This document shows, one piece after another, positions 1-5,155 of a stretch of DNA of 6,566 nt. Position 1 is the stretch's first letter. Every line of letters begins with the position of its first letter. Source of the DNA: an uncultured Roseburia sp. GTDB lineage: Bacteria > Bacillota > Clostridia > Lachnospirales > Lachnospiraceae. Below the pieces are notes generated by a model, which did not search any database, was not told the origin of the DNA, and saw only the letters and a list, made by a program, of their open reading frames with translations. The stretch lies in NCBI GenBank assembly GCA_905206195.1, contig CAJLGN010000080.1, forward strand, positions 1 through 6,566. Direction: 5' to 3'. The position numbers and the translations under genes were made by a program.

Positions 1-26
1 CACGCCGCCTTTCAGCGCCCGGCCTC

Positions 27-1364
27 CTACATTCTCTCCCGCGCCAACTCCATCAACGCCTCTTTCGTATTCCTCTCCGGTTCCTCCAAAACCAGCTCCA
101 ACATCACTTTTAGCATCTCACCAATTTCTCTTCCAGGCTTCATCCCTGCCGCGATCAGGTCGGAGCCCGTCACCGCAAGCTGCTTTAAGCTGATGCACTC
201 CTCCCTGTCCATGATCTCGCAGTACAATTTCTCATAGGCATCGACATAGGCCAGCTTCTCCTCCTGCCTATAGGTGCTCTGCGCTCGAATGTCCGCGCGT
301 TTTACCGCAAAAATCGCCGGGTATTGGTCAATTCCGATCCGGTGGATTGCCCTGCGGATCGCCGGCTCCACAGGCTTAGGATTGTCGTCATGCCACTTGA
401 CCAGCGCGCACACGCGGTCCGTCGTATCATTGTCAAATTTCAGGCGGCGGAGAACTGTTCTGGCCATGTCCGCCCCCTTCGCTGGATGCCCGTAGAAATG
501 ATCGATTCCCTGCGCGTCGGTCGTCCGGCAGATTGGCTTCGCCACATCGTGCAACAGCGCTGCAAGGCGCAGCACTTTGTCGGCGCTCACACCCTTTAGC
601 GCCTCCACTGTGTGCTCTCCCACCGGATAGCAATGGTGGGGGTTCCGCTGCTGTGTGCGCATCATGACATCGAACTCCGGGAGGAAAACGGCCGTAAGCC
701 CTGTCTGATACGCCGTCACAATACGCTCTGGGTGCGCGGACAAAAGAAGCTTCACCAGCTCAGTCTGAATGCGCTCCGCGCTGACCTTTGCAATATTTCC
801 CGCCAGTTCCCCGATCGCGCACTCTGTCTCATCCTCAATCGCAAAGCCCAGCTGTGCTGCAAACCGAATCGCGCGCAGCATTCGAAGCGCATCCTCCGAA
901 AAACGCTCCGTTGCACATCCCACGCAGCGGATCACACCGCGGGCTAAGTCTCCAATTCCATCGAAGGCATCCACAAGACCATCCCTTTCATTGTACGCCA
1001 TCGCGTTGATGGTGAAGTCACGGCGTTTTAAATCCTCGAGAAGATTCCCCGTAAAAATTACCTCTTTGGGATGCCTGGCGTCCTCGTACGCCCCGTCTAT
1101 GCGATAGGTCGTGACCTCAAAACCCTCTCGGTCGATCATGACCGTCACCGTCCCGTGCTGGATACCGGTATCGATCGTATGGCGAAACAGCGCCTTGACC
1201 TGCTTTGGCTTGGCGGAGGTGGTGATGTCCCAGTCCTGTGGCACGCGGCCAAGCATAGAATCCCGCACGCAGCCGCCAACTGCATAGGCCTCGCAGCCCT
1301 GCTTTGTCAAGATATCAATAATGTGCGCCACTTTGTCCGGCAACTGAATTTTCCTATTTTCCAT
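27..1364 (-). CDS. cca: CCA-adding tRNA nucleotidyltransferase with HD domain
   Basis: This enzyme adds or repairs the 3'-terminal CCA of tRNAs from CTP and ATP without a nucleic-acid template, in the cytoplasm. The 445-residue product shows the class II nucleotidyltransferase head: GGCVRD at about residues 30-35, the metal-binding DWD (Asp44, Asp46), RRDFTINA at about 114-121, and the nucleotide-selecting EDALRMLRAIRF at about 157-168. A C-terminal HD-type region follows, with LLHDVAKP (His272-Asp273), an upstream His251 and WHDD (His325-Asp326), so a metal-dependent phosphohydrolase activity is possible. The frame is open a further 15 codons upstream, but the ATG at 1364 is chosen because GGGGGAG lies 5 bases before it and the family normally begins near this point. 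The gene follows proS across a terminator-like repeat, so it may have its own promoter, although none was recognised. Separate CC-adding and A-adding enzymes exist in some bacteria, so CCA specificity is the likeliest reading but is not proven. Confidence 0.95.
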   Translation of the reverse strand: MENRKIQLPDKVAHIIDILTKQGCEAYAVGGCVRDSMLGRVPQDWDITTSAKPKQVKALFRHTIDTGIQHGTVTVMIDREGFEVTTYRIDGAYEDARHPKEVIFTGNLLEDLKRRDFTINAMAYNERDGLVDAFDGIGDLARGVIRCVGCATERFSEDALRMLRAIRFAAQLGFAIEDETECAIGELAGNIAKVSAERIQTELVKLLLSAHPERIVTAYQTGLTAVFLPEFDVMMRTQQRNPHHCYPVGEHTVEALKGVSADKVLRLAALLHDVAKPICRTTDAQGIDHFYGHPAKGADMARTVLRRLKFDNDTTDRVCALVKWHDDNPKPVEPAIRRAIHRIGIDQYPAIFAVKRADIRAQSTYRQEEKLAYVDAYEKLYCEIMDREECISLKQLAVTGSDLIAAGMKPGREIGEMLKVMLELVLEEPERNTKEALMELARERM

Positions 1365-1369
1365 CAAAT

Positions 1370-1376
1370 CTCCCCC
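1370..1376 (-). promoter_or_regulatory. Ribosome binding site of cca (decides start)
   Basis: GGGGGAG on the minus strand lies 5 bases before the ATG at 1362-1364. It supports this start over the in-frame codon at 1409, which has no comparable Shine-Dalgarno sequence. Confidence 0.75.
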
Positions 1377-1415
1377 TGTGCCCACAAAAATCCGCCCTGC
1401 TTGGTCCAAACGCCA

Positions 1416-1497
1416 GAAATAAAATGAGGCCGCTGTAAAATATCAATCCGCTCTGTAACTTCTGTACAGAATGAATTCTATATTTTCAGACAGCCTC
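1416..1497 (-). terminator. Terminator-like long imperfect inverted repeat after proS
   Basis: Beginning 9 bases after the proS stop, the minus strand has outer arms GAGGC (1493-1497) and GCCTC (1426-1430). Inside them AAAATAT pairs with ATATTTT and TGT with ACA, with small bulges, and the T-rich stretch ATTTTATTTC follows at 1416-1425. The 72-base element also holds the perfect 12-base palindrome TTCTGTACAGAA (1460-1471) near its centre. The arms plus a trailing T-rich run fit a rho-independent terminator for proS. The other end also has a T-rich flank on the plus strand, so it could work in both directions. The loop is longer than in a typical terminator, so a small palindromic repeat element is an alternative. 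Confidence 0.6.
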
Positions 1498-1505
1498 TTA
1501 TCTTT

Positions 1506-2948
1506 CTAATATGCCTTTCCCCAGTATACCAGCTTGTGAGCAGGCTTGCCGCAGCACACGCAGGTGTCCGCGATCTCTTCCTGATCGTGGAACGGCATAC
1601 AGCGCGATGTCACTGCCAGATCTTCCTTGATCTTATCCTCACACGCCTGGTCCCCACACCACATACCGCGGATGAATCCCGGCTTGTTTGCCGCGATATC
1701 CTTCAGCTCCTCGTAGCCTTGCGCATCCCAGATATGCGCATCCCGATGCGCCCGCGCACGCTCAAACATATCTTTTTGAATCGTCTCTAAAAGAGCCGGC
1801 AGCTTCGCATCGATTTCATCCAAGGCGACCTCAATCTTCTCGCGGGTGTCTCTGCGCACAATCACGCACTTGCCCGCCTCGATATCCTTCGGGCCAAGCT
1901 CCACACGAACCGGGATACCCCGCATCTCCTGCTCGGCAAACTTCCATCCCGGGCTCTTCTCCGAATCGTCAAGCTTTGCGCGGCAGACCCCTGCAAGGCG
2001 TTCACATACCTCCTGCGCCCCCTCGCGGACTCCCTCCTTCTGCATCTGGATGGGAATGACCACCGCCTGCACCGGGGCGACCCGCGGCGGCAACACCAGA
2101 CCAGAATCATCGCCGTGTACCATGATGACTGCGCCGATCAGGCGGGTTGTCATACCCCAGGAAGTCTGGTGCACATACTGTAATTTATTGTCGCGGTCCG
2201 TGTACTGAATTCCGAATGCCTTTGCAAATCCATCACCGAAATTATGGCTGGTTCCAGACTGCAATGCCTTTCCGTCGTGCATCAGCGCCTCGATCGTGTA
2301 GGTCGCCTCCGCACCCGCGAACTTCTCCTTCTCGGTCTTGCGCCCGCGCACAACCGGCATGGCGAGAAACTCCTCGCAAAAATCCGCATAGAGGTTCAAC
2401 ATCTGTACCGTGCGCTCCTCGGCCTCCTCCTGGGTCGCATGAGCGGTGTGTCCCTCCTGCCACAAAAACTCTCTGGAGCGCAGGAACGGTCTCGTCTCCT
2501 TCTCCCAGCGCACGACGGAACACCACTGGTTGTAGACCTTGGGGAGGTCGCGGTACGACTGGATGATATTCTTATAAAAATCAGAGAACAGCGTCTCTGC
2601 TGTCTGCCTGACACAGAGGCGCTCCTGCAGCGGACTTAACCCTCCGTGTGTCACCCACGCCACCTCCGGCGCAAAGCCTTCCACGTGCTCCTTCTCCTTC
2701 TCCAACAGACCCTCCGGAATGAACATCGGCATGTACACGTTCTCCACACCAGTCTCCTTGAATCTGCGGTCCAGCTCCTGCTGAATATTCTCCCAAATAG
2801 CATATCCAGCCGGCTTGATGATCATACAACCCTTCACGGAAGAGTAATCAATCAACTCCGCTTTTTTTACAACATCGGTGTACCACTGAGCGAAATCGAC
2901 ATCCATCGATGTGATCGCCTCCACTAACTTCTTATTATCCTTCGCCAT
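1506..2948 (-). CDS. proS: Prolyl-tRNA synthetase, eukaryote/archaea-type (ProS type 3)
   Basis: This cytoplasmic enzyme joins proline to tRNA-Pro using ATP. The 480-residue product is a class II synthetase. Motif 1 falls around [12 protein letters not shown] (about 71-82), motif 2 is [19 protein letters not shown] (about 145-163), and motif 3 includes [17 protein letters not shown] (about 265-281). The anticodon-binding domain is about 293-398. The C-terminal domain has four candidate zinc-binding cysteines (Cys431, Cys436, Cys463, Cys466) and ends in Tyr, a hallmark of the eukaryote/archaea-like type. Motifs 2 and 3 are too close together to hold the roughly 180-residue INS editing domain of the standard bacterial enzyme. 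The start at 2948 has AAGGAG 7 bases upstream; the in-frame ATG at 2984 has no ribosome binding site. No T-box leader was found. The gene lies 97 bases after the pseudouridine synthase stop codon (3048-3050) with no clear terminator between them, so co-transcription is possible. Confidence 0.97.
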   Translation of the reverse strand: MAKDNKKLVEAITSMDVDFAQWYTDVVKKAELIDYSSVKGCMIIKPAGYAIWENIQQELDRRFKETGVENVYMPMFIPEGLLEKEKEHVEGFAPEVAWVTHGGLSPLQERLCVRQTAETLFSDFYKNIIQSYRDLPKVYNQWCSVVRWEKETRPFLRSREFLWQEGHTAHATQEEAEERTVQMLNLYADFCEEFLAMPVVRGRKTEKEKFAGAEATYTIEALMHDGKALQSGTSHNFGDGFAKAFGIQYTDRDNKLQYVHQTSWGMTTRLIGAVIMVHGDDSGLVLPPRVAPVQAVVIPIQMQKEGVREGAQEVCERLAGVCRAKLDDSEKSPGWKFAEQEMRGIPVRVELGPKDIEAGKCVIVRRDTREKIEVALDEIDAKLPALLETIQKDMFERARAHRDAHIWDAQGYEELKDIAANKPGFIRGMWCGDQACEDKIKEDLAVTSRCMPFHDQEEIADTCVCCGKPAHKLVYWGKAY

Positions 2949-2955
2949 CCTGTAT

Positions 2956-2961
2956 CTCCTT
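2956..2961 (-). promoter_or_regulatory. Ribosome binding site of proS (decides start)
   Basis: AAGGAG on the minus strand lies 7 bases before the ATG at 2946-2948. This fixes the start 12 codons downstream of the longest possible reading frame. Confidence 0.8.
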
Positions 2962-3012
2962 ATTCTAATAGCCCTTACTGCCATTGCAAGCAGCCCTCAG
3001 GTTCCTGTTCAG

Positions 3013-3036
3013 GTGCAGAAGCAATAAAGTCTGCAC
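3013..3036 (-). other. Hairpin in the rluA-proS intergenic gap
   Basis: GTGCAGA and TCTGCAC form a perfect 7-base stem with a 10-base loop, starting 11 bases after the pseudouridine synthase stop. The bases after the stem on the minus strand (CTGAACAGG) are not T-rich, so it does not qualify as a rho-independent terminator. It may instead be an mRNA 3'-end stabiliser or a processing site. The rest of this 97-base gap holds only short palindromes and the proS ribosome binding site. Confidence 0.45.
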
Positions 3037-3047
3037 AACTTTAGATT

Positions 3048-3707
3048 TTATGCCAAATGGTAGGGCTTGTCAATTTCAAACGTCAGATTCCTGCGCGTTT
3101 TGGGATGCTTGAACCCAATTTTGTAAGAACAGAGCAAAAGTCCACTCCCCGAGGGGGCAATATTTTCCCTAAAATTATACTTCCTATCCCCCACAATCGG
3201 CATCCCTGCGTGCGCGAGCTGTACTCGGATCTGATGATGCCGCCCTGTCTCAAGCCGGATACGAAGGAGTGCTCTGCCGCCCCCGGTCTCAACCACCTCG
3301 TAGAAAAGCTCCGCCCGCTTCGCCTCCCGCGTGCCTCTCTCCACGACCGCAGACGTATTCGCCCGCCCATCCCGCAGCAGATAATCCTCCAGTGTTCCCT
3401 TTTTCTTCTGAGGGATGCCATCCACCACGGCATAGTAATATTTATCCGCCTGCTTTGCTGCAATCTGCCGACCAAGCTCCGCCGCCGTCTCCTTCGTCTT
3501 GGCAAATACCATGACTCCCTCCACCGGCTGATCCAGGCGGTGCACTAAGTGGATGTGCGGCAGCTCCCCCTTTTCTGCCCGGTAATTTTTCAGCAGGCTC
3601 TCCATATCCGCCTGCCCCAGCCGCTTCGTCTGCACCGCCACGCCCTGGGGCTTCCTGCAGACGAGCAGCTCGTCATCCTCATATAATATACACAATGCTC
3701 TGTCCAT
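3048..3707 (-). CDS. RluA-family RNA pseudouridine synthase
   Basis: This enzyme isomerises a uridine to pseudouridine in RNA. The 219-residue product carries the family's catalytic motif HRLDQPVEGVMVFAKT starting at about residue 56, with Asp59 as the expected nucleophile. It also has LYEDDELLVCRKPQGV near the N-terminus (about 8-23) and ETGRHHQIRVQLAHAG (about 153-168). There is no N-terminal S4 RNA-binding domain, so it belongs to the short RluA-like group. Its target, rRNA or tRNA, cannot be told from sequence. The ATG at 3707 is chosen because the conserved domain begins within a few residues of it; AGAGAGGAG lies 11 bases upstream, a slightly long spacing. A TTG at 3764 would add 19 residues but falls in the terminator's T-run. 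The gene follows a strong terminator, so it probably begins a new transcript leading into proS. Confidence 0.92.
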   Translation of the reverse strand: MDRALCILYEDDELLVCRKPQGVAVQTKRLGQADMESLLKNYRAEKGELPHIHLVHRLDQPVEGVMVFAKTKETAAELGRQIAAKQADKYYYAVVDGIPQKKKGTLEDYLLRDGRANTSAVVERGTREAKRAELFYEVVETGGGRALLRIRLETGRHHQIRVQLAHAGMPIVGDRKYNFRENIAPSGSGLLLCSYKIGFKHPKTRRNLTFEIDKPYHLA

Positions 3708-3718
3708 CCACCACGCTG

Positions 3719-3727
3719 CTCCTCTCT
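3719..3727 (-). promoter_or_regulatory. Probable ribosome binding site of the pseudouridine synthase gene
   Basis: AGAGAGGAG on the minus strand sits 11 bases before the ATG at 3705-3707. The spacing is longer than usual but it is the best Shine-Dalgarno match near any in-frame start. Confidence 0.55.
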
Positions 3728-3762
3728 GCGCGCATTTCTTCCTGCTCGCGGCACTCTCCAAC

Positions 3763-3811
3763 AAAAAAGAAACTTATGCTCTCTCTTATTCCAACACATA
3801 AGCTTCTTTTT
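3763..3811 (-). terminator. Rho-independent terminator after the flavodoxin gene, probably bidirectional
   Basis: On the minus strand AAAAAGAAGCTTATG (3797-3811) pairs with CATAAGTTTCTTTTT (3764-3778) in a 15-base stem with a single G-U pair. The loop is 18 bases, and the 3' arm runs straight into a tract of six T. It begins 35 bases after the flavodoxin stop. The other arm ends in a T-run on the plus strand, so it could stop transcription from either side. It separates the flavodoxin/two-component region from the RNA-enzyme cluster. Confidence 0.8.
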
Positions 3812-3816
3812 ATCAA
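3788..3816 (-). promoter_or_regulatory. Possible weak promoter for the pseudouridine synthase gene, overlapping the terminator
   Basis: TTGATA (3811-3816, five of six consensus bases) is followed after 17 bases by TGGAAT (3788-3793, four of six). A start site from it would fall inside the terminator hairpin. It is offered only because the gene downstream of the terminator needs a promoter and no better candidate was seen. Confidence 0.25.
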
Positions 3817-3846
3817 CAATTTTCTAGATTAAAATTTGGTCAGTTC

Positions 3847-4356
3847 TCACCCAGCGACCTGCATCATGGCCCGCGCCCACTCTGCCGCATTCGTCAGATC
3901 ACTCTCATCCGGATGGGACAGTGCATCGTCAAAATTCTGGACGCTCACCTCAAGCTTCTGATCCTCCGGGTGCTCGCGCAACAGATTCACATAGTGGTCG
4001 CGCACAGCCATCGGCATCTTTCCCTGACAATAGAAGCTTCCGAGCACCTGATTGGAAGCTGGAATTACACCGCATGCCCGCGCAGACAATGCCTGGTAAT
4101 ACTCCTTAGAACCGCCAAATCCCGCCGTGCCGAAAAATGCGATTTTCTTTCCCTCCATCACTTGAAGAAGCTCTGTAATCTCCCCGTCACATGTCCCCTT
4201 ATCTGTCCAGGAACCGATAAAATATACATCCGCATCAATCTCCCGCTCCGGCGTTCCAAAATAAACGATCTCCTCACTTTTTAGTTCGTCTCTCATCGCT
4301 TCCGCGACCTGCTTTGTATTTCCCGTCCGGCTCTTGTACGTGATTGCAACCTTCAT
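3847..4356 (-). CDS. Flavodoxin-family protein
   Basis: This 169-residue protein has the flavodoxin fold: an N-terminal beta strand (MKVAITY) leads into the FMN phosphate-binding loop SRTGNTK (residues 9-15). A second loop is GSWTDKGTCDGEI (about 48-60), and FFGTAGFGGSKEYY (about 74-87) is the likely third FMN-contacting loop. It is probably a soluble cytoplasmic FMN electron carrier or reductase partner. No signal peptide or membrane segment is seen. Cysteines occur in the second loop, in ARACG and in FYCQGKMP, but no iron-sulfur motif is evident. The gene follows the response regulator by 109 bases and is followed by a terminator. The start is fixed by AAAGGAGG 8 bases upstream. The partner is unknown; a relative of BilS, the flavodoxin component of gut bacterial bilirubin reduction, is possible, but no BilR-like reductase is in the window. 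Confidence 0.85.
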   Translation of the reverse strand: MKVAITYKSRTGNTKQVAEAMRDELKSEEIVYFGTPEREIDADVYFIGSWTDKGTCDGEITELLQVMEGKKIAFFGTAGFGGSKEYYQALSARACGVIPASNQVLGSFYCQGKMPMAVRDHYVNLLREHPEDQKLEVSVQNFDDALSHPDESDLTNAAEWARAMMQVAG

Positions 4357-4364
4357 ACATATTT

Positions 4365-4372
4365 CCTCCTTT
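4365..4372 (-). promoter_or_regulatory. Ribosome binding site of the flavodoxin gene (decides start)
   Basis: AAAGGAGG on the minus strand, a near-perfect Shine-Dalgarno sequence, lies 8 bases before the ATG at 4354-4356. Another ATG at 4358-4360 is out of frame and too close to it. Confidence 0.85.
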
Positions 4373-4396
4373 GATCATCTATCTACTGTTTATTTT

Positions 4397-4456
4397 CCCA
4401 GACACAGAGCGCTCTGCGCTTCTGCGCGCTCATGCGCATCCATCAGACTATCTGGG
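4397..4456 (-). other. GC-rich stem-loop between response regulator and flavodoxin genes
   Basis: On the minus strand CCCAGATA (4449-4456) can pair with TGTCTGGG (4397-4404) in an 8-base stem with one G-U. It encloses an inner stem of GAGCGC (4426-4431) with GCGCTC (4407-4412) and further GCGC-rich sequence. The bases that follow are AAAATAAAC rather than T-rich, so it is not a canonical rho-independent terminator. It may be an RNA-level control element or a degenerate terminator for the two-component genes. Confidence 0.4.
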
Positions 4457-4503
4457 CTCTCTATCCTATAATTTAAAGCGGTACCCCACTCCCCAGATAG
4501 TCT
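4445..4503 (-). repeat. Perfect 12-base inverted repeat spanning the response regulator stop codon
   Basis: The plus strand reads AGACTATCTGGG at 4445-4456 and its exact reverse complement CCCAGATAGTCT at 4492-4503, separated by 35 bases. The arm at 4492-4503 is coding sequence for the conserved Thr-Ile-Trp-Gly segment of the regulator. The other arm lies 9 bases past the stop codon and overlaps the outer arm of the neighbouring stem-loop, so the two structures are mutually exclusive. Confidence 0.65.
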
Positions 4504-5155
4504 CTATATACTGCGGCTTATTGGTATTCATCTCAATCTTCTCGCGAATCTTCTTGATGTGGACAGTCACGGTTGCGATGTCGCCGATCGATTCCATATC
4601 CCAGATCTCGCGGAACAGCTCCTCCTTGGTAAATACGTGGTTGGGATTCTCCGCGAGGAATGTGAGCAGATCGAACTCCTTCGTGGTGAATTGCCGCTCC
4701 TCCCCGTTGATCCAAACGCGCCTGGCTGTCTTGTCAATACGAATACCGCGAATCTCAATCACATCATTTTCAGGTGTATTGCTGCCGATCAACCGTTCAT
4801 AGCGAGCCAGATGCGCCTTGACGCGCGCCACCAGCTCACTCGGCGAAAACGGCTTTGTGATATAATCGTCCGCTCCAAGTCCCAGGCCACGGATTTTATC
4901 AATGTCATCTTTTTTCGCGGAAACCATCAGGATCGGCGTGTTCTTCTCCTCCCGAATCTGCTTACAGATCTCAAATCCATCCACGCCGGGGAGCATCAAG
5001 TCCAAAATGTACATATCAAAGTCCTCGGACAATGCTCGCTTGAGTCCCACCAAACCGTCATTTTCGGTTTCCACCTCAAAGCCACTCAGCTCCAGATAGT
5101 CCTTTTCCAGATCCGCAATCGCGACCTCATCCTCAATTATCAATACCTTGCTCAT
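4466..5155 (-). CDS. Response regulator transcription factor, OmpR/PhoB family
   Basis: This is a DNA-binding regulator controlled by phosphorylation. The 229-residue protein has a receiver domain (about 1-120) with the acidic pair Glu8-Asp9, the phospho-acceptor Asp52 in YILDLMLPGVDG, the switch Ser79 and the conserved Lys101 in DDYITKPFSP. A winged-helix DNA-binding domain (about 130-229) follows, with FTTKEFDLLTFLAENP, the HIKKIREKI recognition-helix region and the closing WGVGYRFKL. All key residues are present and the length is normal. Its start lies inside the end of the upstream kinase gene, with AGGAGG 6 bases before the ATG, so the pair is very likely co-transcribed and translationally coupled. 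The kinase precedes the regulator, the reverse of the commoner order. The target genes and stimulus cannot be read from sequence, so no named ortholog is assigned. Confidence 0.95.
   Translation of the reverse strand: MSKVLIIEDEVAIADLEKDYLELSGFEVETENDGLVGLKRALSEDFDMYILDLMLPGVDGFEICKQIREEKNTPILMVSAKKDDIDKIRGLGLGADDYITKPFSPSELVARVKAHLARYERLIGSNTPENDVIEIRGIRIDKTARRVWINGEERQFTTKEFDLLTFLAENPNHVFTKEELFREIWDMESIGDIATVTVHIKKIREKIEMNTNKPQYIETIWGVGYRFKL

Noticed and set aside
1365..1409. CCA enzyme start 15 codons upstream at 1409
   Set aside because: The extension contains the ribosome binding site of the 1364 start and adds residues outside the conserved domain.
1846..2566. Several plus-strand open frames opposite proS, rich in Pro, Arg and Ser
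   Set aside because: The skewed composition is what antisense reading of a real gene gives, and they overlap the synthetase motifs.
2949..2984. ProRS start 12 codons upstream at 2984
   Set aside because: There is no ribosome binding site before that ATG and the extra residues (RAIRIRRYR) are not typical of the family. The start at 2948 has AAGGAG in good position.
2962..2989. Promoter-like pair TTGCAA-16-TAGAAT just before proS
   Set aside because: Transcription would start in or after the proS ribosome binding site, leaving no usable leader, so the match is probably chance.
2949..3047. T-box riboswitch in the proS leader
   Set aside because: The gap is too short, the AGGGTGG-type T-box core is absent, and no terminator with a U-tract is present.
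4397..4456. Intrinsic terminator for the two-component operon
   Set aside because: The stem is followed by AAAATAAAC on the transcribed strand rather than a T-run, so it is listed only as a stem-loop.
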